From: UBA1181 sp045600225
GTDB lineage: Bacteria; Bacteroidota; Bacteroidia; Bacteroidales; Paludibacteraceae
Direction of reading: 5' to 3'
Assembly (NCBI GenBank): GCA_045600225.1
Contig: JAZRXL010000040.1
Location: 1 to 64,000, forward strand
DNA: 64,000 bases
Shown here in pieces: positions 25,672 through 34,002 of this stretch (the stretch's first letter is position 1; each line of letters starts with the position of its first letter). Position numbers and translations under genes: made by a program. Under the pieces are notes generated by a model, which worked only from the letters and a program-made list of their open reading frames with translations, had not been told where the DNA came from and did not search any database.

Positions 25672-25977
25672 AGAATTAATATTAAATGAATATTTCGAAA
25701 ATTGTTGCAAAGATAATGCTTGAAATTAAGAATTAAGAAGAAAGTAACAAGAATTACACATTGGGTTCTTTTTCTACACACCTTATATATAATACATGTG
25801 CTGAAACCTTCTGCCATTTTGTCACGAACAAAGACACGTACCATGCCACGACTGTCACCAAACACGCAGTTTTACACTTTGGCATAGATTATGATGTACT
25901 AATTATGGTCGCGAACAGAAAGGAGCGTGACAAAAAAGATGAAACTAATAATATAAACTAATAAAATCAAACAAACA
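25672..25977. promoter_or_regulatory. Divergent fabG/groS intergenic region with fabG -7 element
   Basis: On the minus strand TATCTTTG at 25708-25715 matches TAnnTTTG and would start fabG transcription about 30 bases before its ATG. For groS (plus strand) the best candidate is TACACTTTG near 25874, which has one base too many. No CIRCE inverted repeat (TTAGCACTC-N9-GAGTGCTAA) is present, so HrcA control is not supported. A GTCACGAACAAAGACACG stretch near 25820 is partly symmetric and of unknown meaning. Confidence 0.5.
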
Positions 25978-26247
25978 ATGAACATTAAACCATTAGCAGA
26001 CAGAGTTTTAGTAAAACCTGCAGCAGCAGAATCTAAAACTGCAAGTGGAATCATTATTCCAGATTCAGCAAAAGAGAAACCATTAAAAGGTGAAGTTCTT
26101 GCCATTGGTAACGGAACAAAGGATGAGGAAATGGTAGTTAAGGTAGGCGACACTGTCCTTTATGGTAAGTATGCAGGAACAGAGTTGGAACTTGACGGAG
26201 AAAAATACCTTATCATGCGCCAAAGCGACATTCTTGCAATCATTTAA
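25978..26247 (+). CDS. groS: Co-chaperonin GroES
   Basis: The product has 89 residues, as usual for GroES. It begins MNIKPLADRVLVKP, has the mobile loop around AAAESKTASGIIIPDSA, which contacts GroEL, and the roof/beta-strand segments GEVLAIGNGT, VKVGDTVLYGKYAGTEL and YLIMRQSDILAII. GroES caps the GroEL ring and closes the folding chamber. It stands 90 bases before groL and forms the classic two-gene operon. Confidence 0.97.
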   Translation: MNIKPLADRVLVKPAAAESKTASGIIIPDSAKEKPLKGEVLAIGNGTKDEEMVVKVGDTVLYGKYAGTELELDGEKYLIMRQSDILAII

Positions 26248-26337
26248 TTCAAATTAATTAACTCTATCAAAAAAAACGATTAAGAGCAAAGAAATCAATT
26301 CATAATTCTCACCTCTTAATTCTCAATTAATCAAACT

Positions 26338-27972
26338 ATGGCTAAAGAAATAAAATTCGATACAGATGCTCGCGACCTTTTGAAGAAAGGTGTTGACGAG
26401 TTGGCTAACGCAGTAAAAGTAACTCTTGGTCCTAAGGGACGCAACGTAATCATCGAGAAGAAGTTCGGTGCTCCTCACATTACTAAAGATGGTGTATCAG
26501 TTGCAAAAGAGATCGAGCTATCTGATCCATACGAAAACATGGGTGCTCAAATCGTAAAGGAAGTTGCATCTAAGACAGGAGACGATGCAGGTGACGGAAC
26601 AACAACTGCAACTGTTTTGGCTCAATCTATCATCACAGTTGGTTTGAAGAACGTGGCTGCAGGTGCCAACCCAATGGATTTGAAGCGTGGTATCGACAAG
26701 GCTGTTGCCAAAGTAGTTGCAAGCATCAAGTCTCAAGCACAAGAGGTAGGTGACGACTACAACAAGATCAAGCAAGTAGCTACTATCTCTGCAAACAACG
26801 ATGCTGAAATCGGAACTTTGATCGCCGACGCAATGGCAAAGGTTAAGAAAGAGGGTGTTATCACAGTAGAAGAGGCTAAGAGCATGGATACTACAGTTGA
26901 TGTGGTTGAAGGTATGCAATTCGACCGTGGTTACCTTTCTCCATACTTCGTAACGAACACAGAGAAGATGGAAGTTGAATTCGACAACCCATTCATCTTG
27001 ATCCACGACAAGAAGATCTCTTCTTTGAAAGACATCCTTCCTATTTTGGAAGCAACAGCTCAAACTGGCCGTCCTCTTCTAATCATCGCAGAGGATATCG
27101 ACGGTGAGGCTCTTACCACTTTGGTTGTTAACCGTTTGAGAGGTGCATTGAAGATTGCAGCTGTTAAGGCTCCAGGCTTCGGCGATCGTCGTAAAGAGAT
27201 GTTGGAAGATATCGCTATCCTTACTGGTGGTTTGGTCATCTCAGAGGAGAAGGGCATCAAGTTGGAAAGCGCATCTATCGAAATGTTGGGTACTGCAGAA
27301 AAAGTTACAATCAACAAAGACAATACAACTATCGTTAATGGTGCTGGCGACAAGGCAAACATTGCTGATCGCGTAAACCAAATCAAGGCTCAAATCGAAG
27401 TTACAAAGAGCAGCTACGACAAAGAGAAGTTGCAAGAGCGTTTGGCTAAATTGGCTGGCGGTGTTGCAGTTCTTTATGTTGGAGCGCCTTCTGAAGTTGA
27501 GATGAAAGAGAAGAAAGACCGCGTAGACGATGCTTTGTGTGCAACTCGCGCCGCAGTTGAAGAGGGTATCGTTCCTGGTGGTGGTGTTACATACATCCGC
27601 GCTATCGAATCATTGGAAGGAATGAAGGGCGACAACCAAGACGAGACAACTGGTATCGAGATCATCAAGCGTGCTATCGAAGAGCCACTTCGCCAAATCA
27701 TTGCCAATGCAGGCAAAGAAGGTGCTGTTTACGTACAAAAGGTAAAAGAGAGCAAGGGTGATTACGGATACAATGCCCGCAGCGACAAGTTTGAAAACTT
27801 CTTCGAGGCTGGTGTTATCGACCCAGCAAAGGTTACTCGTGTAGCTTTGGAGAACGCTGCTTCTATCGCAGGCATGATGTTGACTACAGAATGTGTCATC
27901 GCAGAAAAGAAGGAAGACAAGGCTGCTCCTGCTATGCCTCCAATGGGTGGCGGAATGGGCGGAATGATGTAA
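26338..27972 (+). CDS. groL: Chaperonin GroEL
   Basis: The 544-residue chaperonin is full length. Visible signatures include TLGPKGRNVIIEKKFGAP, the nucleotide-binding GDGTTTATVLA, the family signature AAVEEGIVPGGGVTYIRA and the Gly-Met tail MPPMGGGMGGMM. GroEL forms a double ring of 14 subunits and folds proteins with ATP in the cytoplasm. Its codon use seems more uniform than its neighbours (mostly AAG, GGT, GCT, TTG), as expected of a highly expressed gene. A strong terminator follows within 25 bases. Confidence 0.98.
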   Translation: MAKEIKFDTDARDLLKKGVDELANAVKVTLGPKGRNVIIEKKFGAPHITKDGVSVAKEIELSDPYENMGAQIVKEVASKTGDDAGDGTTTATVLAQSIITVGLKNVAAGANPMDLKRGIDKAVAKVVASIKSQAQEVGDDYNKIKQVATISANNDAEIGTLIADAMAKVKKEGVITVEEAKSMDTTVDVVEGMQFDRGYLSPYFVTNTEKMEVEFDNPFILIHDKKISSLKDILPILEATAQTGRPLLIIAEDIDGEALTTLVVNRLRGALKIAAVKAPGFGDRRKEMLEDIAILTGGLVISEEKGIKLESASIEMLGTAEKVTINKDNTTIVNGAGDKANIADRVNQIKAQIEVTKSSYDKEKLQERLAKLAGGVAVLYVGAPSEVEMKEKKDRVDDALCATRAAVEEGIVPGGGVTYIRAIESLEGMKGDNQDETTGIEIIKRAIEEPLRQIIANAGKEGAVYVQKVKESKGDYGYNARSDKFENFFEAGVIDPAKVTRVALENAASIAGMMLTTECVIAEKKEDKAAPAMPPMGGGMGGMM

Positions 27973-27995
27973 TTCCAACTTTACAACCATATGAA

Positions 27996-28024
27996 ATGGG
28001 AGACTGAAGAGGTCTCCCATTTTT
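27996..28024 (+). terminator. Rho-independent terminator of groSL
   Basis: ATGGGAGAC (27996-28004), a 7-base loop and GTCTCCCAT (28012-28020) form a perfect 9-bp stem, followed by TTTTG. It lies 24 bases after the groL stop and excludes the in-frame ATG at 27991 as the start of the next gene. Confidence 0.92.
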
Positions 28025-28110
28025 GTTTTCACACCACCCCACTTTGTTTGATTTCTCTACAACATTTTCCTATATTTGTAGTAATAAAAACAATCAGATT
28101 AACTACTCAT

Positions 28111-30108
28111 ATGAAATATCAAATATCCATCATAACTGGTTCTGTTAAGGATGGTCTTATCTCTTTCAAGAAAGAGATTGAGACAAACACCATACAAGGC
28201 GCCTTAGAATCTTATTTCGGACCGAACAACTTATCCATTATCGAGTGTGATGAAGAAAAAATATCTTGTACACTAACAACTAGTGCAAGCCCGGAAGAGA
28301 CCATCGCCACTGTAGCCAGCAGAATCATCGAAACCTACCCTCAGATCAAAGGAGCAAGTCCCATACATCGTACAGGAGATGATTATCAAATGTTGCTAGG
28401 TTCTACCATTACTATAAAAGCGACCATCGTTGAGACAACAAGACACGACAAAGCTCAACTAAACACGCTTCTTTCCGACATCGACGCCCTCATTGGATGG
28501 GAATCTTTCAAAGAGTACGCTCACGAATCTGCAAGATTTGCAGACAAGATAGAATTTCATAAGACACATAGTTGCTTCTGCTCTCAAAGTTACCTTTTCT
28601 CCATCAACGATGGTTGCGGATTGACGAACGGGATCAAACTGCTTACCCTTTTGGGCGTCCACATGGGGGCTTTCTCTCAAAAATACTATTTTGAATATAT
28701 CCTTTCAAGCGAAAGAATCGGTTCCAAGATATCCATTAAAGAGTTTTTGGAAGTAATCAGCAACCAAGACAATTTCGGATGCTTGGTATGTTTGGACATC
28801 AGTGAATTCATTGAAAAATCAAAACAAGGCGAGCTGAAAGACCTGCTTAAAGAGTTGGCTCACTACACAGAGTACTATAATTTCGTTTTCAGAGTGCCTT
28901 ATATCGAGCCTCACGAACTAAAGCAAGTGGAGAACATATTGTCTGACATTCTATTCATCAGAACTTTCGCCATTCCTCCTTTCACTGATACACAATTAGA
29001 GATGTATGCAGATCAGAAACTTGCACAATACGGATTCTCAATGAACGAAGGGGCAAAGAAGATCTTCCACTCTCGTGTAAGAGAGGAGAAAAGCGATGGC
29101 CGCTTCTACGGACTTCGCACCATTGGCAAGATCACAGACGAAATTATCTTATTGAAACATAAAGCAGATTCAGAAAGAGACGATGATCATTCTTCCACCA
29201 ACAACTACATCATCAGCGAAAGCGACATAGAGACTCTCTCTAAGCAGGAAGACATTGCAGAAATAGATGCCTTCGAAGAGCTGAACGAGATGATTGGAAT
29301 GGAGAAGGTTTGTGAACGAATAAGAGAGATTGTAGCTCAAGTGAAAGTTTCCATCCAAAACGACAAAATAGAACGTCCTTGTATGCATATGCGCTTTTTG
29401 GGCGCACCCGGAACCGGAAAAACCACAGTTGCCCGTATCGTCGGAAAGATATTCACCCAGAATGGTATTCTTTCAAACGGTTATTTCTTCGAATATGGAG
29501 CAAGAGACTTCTGTGGACAATATGTAGGCCAAACTGCACCGAAAACAGCAGCCATTTGTCGAGACGCATACGGTTCCGTTCTATTCATTGACGAAGCTTA
29601 CGACCTGTACCGTGGAGGTTTTGGTTCCGAGAATGATTTTGGGAAAGAGGCTCTAACCACCCTTATTGCAGAGATGGAGAACCACCGAAACAATCTGGTA
29701 GTCATTATGGCAGGATACAAAGAACCTATGGAGAAACTAATGGATGGCAACATGGGATTAAAGAGCCGCATGCCTTTCGTAATAGAGTTCCCGTCATACA
29801 CAAAGGAACAGTTAACCAACATATTCATGCAGATGACGCAAAAGCATTTTCCTATTAAGGAAGACCTTCGTCCTGCTGTTGCAGAATACTTCCAATCTGC
29901 TCCTCAGGAATTTATCGATTCGGAAGACTTCCCTAATGCACGTTTCGTTAGAAATCTATACGAACGCACTTGGTCAAAAGCAGCAATGAGAGTACAACTC
30001 AACGAATTACCAGAAATTGAGATCATGGCAGAAGATTTCAAAGCTGCAACTGCCGAAAAGGAGTTTGCTTTCCACATTCCTACCACAAGGAAGAGAGTTG
30101 GTTTCTAA
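28111..30108 (+). CDS. CbbX/SpoVK-like AAA+ ATPase with a degenerate first AAA+ domain
   Basis: Starting at 28111 (MKYQISIITGSV) the protein has 665 residues; the longer frame from 27991 begins inside the groL terminator. Residues ~395-640 are a CbbX-type AAA+ domain: EELNEMIGMEKVCERI, Walker A GAPGTGKTTVARIVG (~431), YVGQTAPKT pore loop, Walker B VLFIDEAYDL (~492) and arginine-finger region GLKSRMPFVIEFPSY. Residues ~145-355 align to the same landmarks but have lost the motifs: LIGWESFKEY for MIGMEKVCER, SINDGCGLTNGIK for the P-loop, LVCLDISEFI for Walker B, and FAIPPFTDTQLEMY for FPSYTKEQL. It is thus a tandem AAA+ protein with an inactive first copy. The first ~110 residues are unrecognised. 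Partners and role are unknown; CbbX-type proteins remodel other proteins. Confidence 0.78.
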   Translation: MKYQISIITGSVKDGLISFKKEIETNTIQGALESYFGPNNLSIIECDEEKISCTLTTSASPEETIATVASRIIETYPQIKGASPIHRTGDDYQMLLGSTITIKATIVETTRHDKAQLNTLLSDIDALIGWESFKEYAHESARFADKIEFHKTHSCFCSQSYLFSINDGCGLTNGIKLLTLLGVHMGAFSQKYYFEYILSSERIGSKISIKEFLEVISNQDNFGCLVCLDISEFIEKSKQGELKDLLKELAHYTEYYNFVFRVPYIEPHELKQVENILSDILFIRTFAIPPFTDTQLEMYADQKLAQYGFSMNEGAKKIFHSRVREEKSDGRFYGLRTIGKITDEIILLKHKADSERDDDHSSTNNYIISESDIETLSKQEDIAEIDAFEELNEMIGMEKVCERIREIVAQVKVSIQNDKIERPCMHMRFLGAPGTGKTTVARIVGKIFTQNGILSNGYFFEYGARDFCGQYVGQTAPKTAAICRDAYGSVLFIDEAYDLYRGGFGSENDFGKEALTTLIAEMENHRNNLVVIMAGYKEPMEKLMDGNMGLKSRMPFVIEFPSYTKEQLTNIFMQMTQKHFPIKEDLRPAVAEYFQSAPQEFIDSEDFPNARFVRNLYERTWSKAAMRVQLNELPEIEIMAEDFKAATAEKEFAFHIPTTRKRVGF

Positions 30109-30128
30109 ATAAAACAAATATCAAATAC

Positions 30129-30160
30129 AAGGCAGTCTTCAATTAAGGGCTGCCTTATCT
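30129..30160 (+). terminator. Terminator hairpin after the AAA+ gene
   Basis: AAGGCAG (30129-30135) pairs with CTGCCTT (30150-30156) and an inner CTT/AAG extends the stem around a CAATT loop. It is followed by ATCTATTTT, a weak U tract, 20 bases after the stop codon. Confidence 0.7.
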
Positions 30161-30202
30161 ATTTTCTCCATAATTCCATTCAAAAAGTACTACCCTATTT
30201 TA

Positions 30203-30234
30203 TTTGCCTATTATCGACAATAGCTCTACCTTTC
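30203..30234 (+). promoter_or_regulatory. Candidate promoter for the PepSY-like/outer membrane pair
   Basis: TTTG (30203-30206), a 20-base spacer and TACCTTTC (30227-30234), one base off TAnnTTTG, lie about 35 bases before the ATG at 30269. Confidence 0.5.
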
Positions 30235-30268
30235 CACCATCAAAAAAACAACAAAATTATTTACAATT

Positions 30269-30721
30269 ATGAAGAAAATTATTTATTTCAGATTAGCATT
30301 GAGCTTAGCGCTCTCTATGCTACTAATCGATGGAGCTTGTGTGGAATACAACAACTCCGTTAAGTGGGAAGAGTTACCTACGAAAAGCCTCTCATTCATC
30401 CAACAGAACTTTCCGGAAGATGAAGTTTCATCTGCTTTTGTCGAGCGAGAGTTCTTGGAAGTTCATTACAATGTGCTTCTGTCGGACAACACTCACATTG
30501 AGTTCTACAAAAATGGAGAATGGAAAGAGATCAATTGTAGGAATACGTCAGTACCAAGAAGCCTTATCCCAGATGAGATACTTGCGAAAGTAGACCAAAT
30601 GTACTCCGACGCAATGATTGTAGAAATCGACAGAGACAATCAGGAATACGACATCAAACTCTCCAACGGAGTCGAGATGACATTTGACAAGAGGTATAAC
30701 CTTACCGACATCGACGACTAA
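30269..30721 (+). CDS. PepSY-like (BLIP-like, DUF2874-type) secreted protein
   Basis: The product has 150 residues with a signal sequence (YFRLALSLALSMLLIDGA) just before Cys; the preceding DGA is a poor lipobox, so lipidation is doubtful. The mature part follows the PepSY-like pattern: LPTKSLSFIQQNFPEDEVSSA, a strand YNVLLSDNTHIEFYKNGEWKE, the hinge VPRSLIPDEILAKVD and YDIKLSNGVEMTFDKRYN. Such small periplasmic proteins are common in Bacteroidales and their role is not established. It is 22 bases before a predicted outer membrane barrel and probably cotranscribed. Confidence 0.75.
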   Translation: MKKIIYFRLALSLALSMLLIDGACVEYNNSVKWEELPTKSLSFIQQNFPEDEVSSAFVEREFLEVHYNVLLSDNTHIEFYKNGEWKEINCRNTSVPRSLIPDEILAKVDQMYSDAMIVEIDRDNQEYDIKLSNGVEMTFDKRYNLTDIDD

Positions 30722-30743
30722 ACAACTTAATTTTTTTTACAAT

Positions 30744-31457
30744 ATGAAGAAAGTATTTATCATGAGCGCATTGTTCTTGGTAGCGATGCTATCAAATGCG
30801 CAAGAGTCTAAAAAAGGAACCTATTCAATGGGCATCACCTATGGTGCAGGTTACTCTATGATGCGAATGGATGACCCTAACGACATCTTAGACACAAAAG
30901 GCATTACAAACATCCAAGGTGGTTTGGCCGTCGATTATTGGTTCACCGACCATATTTTCATGGAAACAAGTCTCACTTATCAAAGAAGAGGCTGGAGGAT
31001 GAATGGCATTGGATATGAAAAAGACGGACAATTCGAAATTGACCAAGAGGTTAAGTCCTGCCTTCACTACATTGTCATTCCAATGACCTACAACTACTGG
31101 TACAAACTAAAAAGAATCGGCATGGTGTATGAATTCGGCCCCTATTTTGGCATTGGATTGGGTGGCAAACACAAAAGCACTTATGAATTGGAGGTTGAAG
31201 ATTCAAACTTCCTAACACTCGCCAATAGCATATTGAAAGAGTTGGAAAACGAATCAGAGACAGATGTATTTGACGGAGATGACACAAAGCGATTTGACTT
31301 TGGTTTACGGTTTGGTTTAGGTGTCACATTTGGCAAAAGAATGAAGTTTATGGCCGGTTATGACTTAGGTCTACTCGATCTATACCGAGGAGGTGAACAA
31401 GACAAAAAATCCAAGAACGGAACTGTTTATGGGGCTCTTACTGTTTACATTAAATAA
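30744..31457 (+). CDS. Outer membrane beta-barrel protein (PorT-like family)
   Basis: The start at 30744 gives 237 residues and a clean signal peptide (MKKVFIMSALFLVAMLSNAQ); the longer frame from 30684 overlaps the previous gene. The rest alternates amphipathic strands with aromatic ends: TYSMGITYGAGYSMMRM, IQGGLAVDYWFTDHIFMETSLTYQ, IGMVYEFGPYFGIGLGGKH, FDFGLRFGLGVTFGKRMKFMAGYDLGL-type segments, ending VYGALTVYIK. This is the small eight-strand barrel family wide-spread in Bacteroidota. The specific function is unknown. A strong terminator follows. Confidence 0.8.
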   Translation: MKKVFIMSALFLVAMLSNAQESKKGTYSMGITYGAGYSMMRMDDPNDILDTKGITNIQGGLAVDYWFTDHIFMETSLTYQRRGWRMNGIGYEKDGQFEIDQEVKSCLHYIVIPMTYNYWYKLKRIGMVYEFGPYFGIGLGGKHKSTYELEVEDSNFLTLANSILKELENESETDVFDGDDTKRFDFGLRFGLGVTFGKRMKFMAGYDLGLLDLYRGGEQDKKSKNGTVYGALTVYIK

Positions 31458-31480
31458 ACCTATTTCAATTTTCTCTCTTG

Positions 31481-31518
31481 CAATCGTCACTTCCCCATAG
31501 GTGACGATTGTTTTTTTT
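31481..31518 (+). terminator. Rho-independent terminator of the outer membrane protein gene
   Basis: CAATCGTCAC (31481-31490), a 10-base loop and GTGACGATTG (31501-31510) form a perfect 10-bp stem, followed by eight Ts. The T tract runs into the stop codon (31517-31519) of the convergent MATE gene. On the minus strand no T run follows, so it acts in the plus direction. Confidence 0.95.
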
Positions 31519-32863
31519 ACAAACTCTTTTTACTTCGAACCACAAAATAGGCTACGACAACCAGCGTACCCGTAACAACCCAAGAAATGGGATAGACAAC
31601 CATCAGCCATTGAAAAGTGTGATGTGCAGGCACTATCACATTAACCCACCACAATCGAAGCACGCAAGTGCCCACCACAGTCAAAGCCGCAGGTAAAGAA
31701 GAATATCCCAACCCCCTTAACGCACCACCTGCCACTTCATAGCTACTTGCAATAAACTGAAAGAAAAGCACCCATTCCAAACGAATATAGGCAAACTCAT
31801 GAACTTGAGGATCCGTATTAAACAAATTGACAAAGAAAGTCTCTTGCCAAGTAAACAGAAAATTAAAAGAGGCACAACAAACCACGCTGAGCCACATGGT
31901 GTGAAACAACACCCGTCTACATCTGTCATACTTCCCTGCCGCATAGTTTTGTCCCGTAAAGGTAACCGCCGCATTGGCAAAAGAAGCAATAATAAAATAG
32001 CAAAAGTGTTCGAAATTAAGTGCAGCAGCAGAACCAGACATTGCCTCCGAACCAAAACTGTTGATAGAAGATTGGATGGTCACATTGGAAATGGCAAAAA
32101 CCATCCCCTGCATACCAGTAGGCAATCCGATTGAAACAATCGTGTTCAGCTCCGCTCTATAGACACCCAACTGCTTCAAGTTTAAATTATACGGAGCGGG
32201 TTCACAAAGAAGAATTCGGATGATCATAATTGCACAGATCGCATTTGCCACCGAAGTTGCCACACCAACACCCACCACTCCTAAATCGAAGCCCACAACC
32301 AAAATTACATTCAATATTGCATTAATCAGCCCAGAATAGAGCAAACAATAGAGCGGTCGCTTCGTATCTCCTTGTGCACGAAGAACGGCAGAGCCAAAAT
32401 TGAAAATCATGATAAAAGGGATACCAACAAAATAGATTTGAAGATAGACTGTCGAAAGACCTATCACATCTTCTGGTGTATCAATCCACTCTAAAATAGG
32501 ACGAGCTAACGCAATACCCAACACCAATAGAAGAAGGCCACTCACAAGAGTGACATTTGCAATAGTAGAAATGGATCGCTTAACACCTTCTTCGCTACCC
32601 TCACCTATACGATTGGCGACGACCACGTTAGCACCGACAGAAAGTCCCACAAAAAGAGAAACAACCAAATTGATAACAGCGCTATTACTACCCACTGCAG
32701 CCAAGGCTTCCTTTCCGGCAAAATGTCCAACCACAGCCATATCGACAGAATTAAACAGTTGCTGCAACAAACTGCTGAATGCTAACGGCAAGGCAAACAA
32801 AATTATCTTGTCAAGCAAACTACCATTCAGCATATCCATGCCAGTACCTTCGTTTCTCATCAC
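31517..32863 (-). CDS. MATE family efflux transporter
   Basis: The product has 448 residues and about 12 membrane segments. It opens in the family manner (LLDKIILFALPLAFSSLLQQLFNSVDMAVVGHFAGKEALA split over the first helices), with AVGSNSAVINLVVSLFVGLSVGANVVVA next and the repeat-two equivalents (GLPTGMQGMVFAISNVTIQSSINSFG). MATE transporters export drugs or metabolites in exchange for Na+ or H+. Substrate unknown. A TAACTTTG element at 32877-32884 (minus strand) lies 14 bases upstream of the ATG and may be its -7 promoter, giving a very short leader. Confidence 0.92.
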   Translation of the reverse strand: MMRNEGTGMDMLNGSLLDKIILFALPLAFSSLLQQLFNSVDMAVVGHFAGKEALAAVGSNSAVINLVVSLFVGLSVGANVVVANRIGEGSEEGVKRSISTIANVTLVSGLLLLVLGIALARPILEWIDTPEDVIGLSTVYLQIYFVGIPFIMIFNFGSAVLRAQGDTKRPLYCLLYSGLINAILNVILVVGFDLGVVGVGVATSVANAICAIMIIRILLCEPAPYNLNLKQLGVYRAELNTIVSIGLPTGMQGMVFAISNVTIQSSINSFGSEAMSGSAAALNFEHFCYFIIASFANAAVTFTGQNYAAGKYDRCRRVLFHTMWLSVVCCASFNFLFTWQETFFVNLFNTDPQVHEFAYIRLEWVLFFQFIASSYEVAGGALRGLGYSSLPAALTVVGTCVLRLWWVNVIVPAHHTFQWLMVVYPISWVVTGTLVVVAYFVVRSKKSL

Positions 32864-32990
32864 TTCTATTTTTCTGCAAAGTTACAAAATGCAAAGGTTA
32901 GAATGGAATCAAAAGTTGTCAAGGCAGAGATTTTTTATAAAGAGACATTCTGCAAATTTCACATCCTAGTCTTATATTCACCAAATCAAT

Positions 32991-33839
32991 CTAAATAAAC
33001 AACCTTGTCTCCTTACGATATTGCGCATAGTCTGGTTTGTTTTTCATCTGACGGCTCTCCATCAATGGAATACTAACACAAAGAAAAAGCAATGTGTTAA
33101 GAATTGCTCCTGCAATGGTCCAATCAACAGGCATGACGAGTGATTGTACCCAAACACCCCACCACATTAGGATCTCACCAAAATAGTTAGGGTGGCGACC
33201 ATGTTTCCACAAACCAACACGACAAACCTCTCCTGGATGTTCCTTACGAAATTGGTGGGCACTTGTGTCTGCCAAATGTTGAATAAAGACCGCCCAAAGC
33301 GACATGGCACCTCCCACCCATGTAAAAATTGTCGCACTTGGTGCTTCTTCCAAAATACGGAAGGCTGGTGTCATCACACCAAACACAACAATGGTTGGGA
33401 CTAGATTAAGTCCAAAGAAATTTACCAACTGAAACAAGACGGGATGCAAAGAGCAACGGAACTTGGTGTAGCGCCAATCCTCATAGCGTAAACCCATAAA
33501 GGTTACCGCCCAGTTACCCGTCAGGCGAATAGCCCATACAAACACCGTGCACAACATCACACACGCAGGCAAGGAAATCTGGTCCATCAACAAAGCATAA
33601 AGCGAGAGCATGACAGGTGGTGCCACACTCCAATAAGGATCGTAGACCGACACATTACGGTAGAAACAACCCACACCCCATGTAAACACAGTGGCAACAA
33701 AATCTGCCAAGAAAAGTGCCCATAGAGCAGTGAGATGAGGTGTACAATAGAGATAAGTGGCAACGCCTAATAACGTAGCCACAAGATAGACAACCGCTAT
33801 GATGATAAAACTGGTTGTTCGTGATTGAGGAATATTCAT
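32991..33839 (-). CDS. DUF1295 / steroid 5-alpha-reductase-like membrane protein
   Basis: The product has 282 residues with about seven hydrophobic segments. The conserved C-terminal motif of the methyltransferase/reductase membrane group is present as GLWKHGRHPNYFGEILMWWG, where the RHPNYFGE stretch is diagnostic, followed by SIPLMESRQMKNKPDYAQY. The GLRYEDWRY segment is also typical of DUF1295. Relatives include isoprenylcysteine methyltransferases and steroid reductases, which use SAM or NADPH and lipid-like substrates; the reaction here is unknown. It has a possible -7 element TATATTTG at 33880-33887 on the minus strand. Confidence 0.85.
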   Translation of the reverse strand: MNIPQSRTTSFIIIAVVYLVATLLGVATYLYCTPHLTALWALFLADFVATVFTWGVGCFYRNVSVYDPYWSVAPPVMLSLYALLMDQISLPACVMLCTVFVWAIRLTGNWAVTFMGLRYEDWRYTKFRCSLHPVLFQLVNFFGLNLVPTIVVFGVMTPAFRILEEAPSATIFTWVGGAMSLWAVFIQHLADTSAHQFRKEHPGEVCRVGLWKHGRHPNYFGEILMWWGVWVQSLVMPVDWTIAGAILNTLLFLCVSIPLMESRQMKNKPDYAQYRKETRLFI

Positions 33840-33948
33840 GTTGTTTTTCTTTTACAATAGTTTCTGTTGAAATCACATGCAAATATACAAGAAAAAACGC
33901 ACTAGTATCACTCTCGAATATAAAACATCAGCTCGCCTTTTATAAATA

Positions 33949-33980
33949 AAGTCCCGAAAGATTTTCCACTTCCGGGACTT
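33949..33980 (-). terminator. Terminator of the tyrosine phosphatase gene
   Basis: AAGTCCCG (33949-33956) and CGGGACTT (33973-33980) form an 8-bp stem. On the minus strand it is followed by TATTTAT, a modest U-rich tail, about 22 bases past the stop codon. Confidence 0.75.
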
Positions 33981-34002
33981 CAAACGAAGAGATGCATAGG
34001 TC

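Noticed and set aside
25672..25977. CIRCE/HrcA control of groSL
   Set aside because: No TTAGCACTC-N9-GAGTGCTAA or close variant is present upstream of groS.
27991..28110. N-terminal extension of the AAA+ protein
   Set aside because: The extra 40 codons begin inside the groL terminator and encode no family sequence; the ATG at 28111 is preferred.
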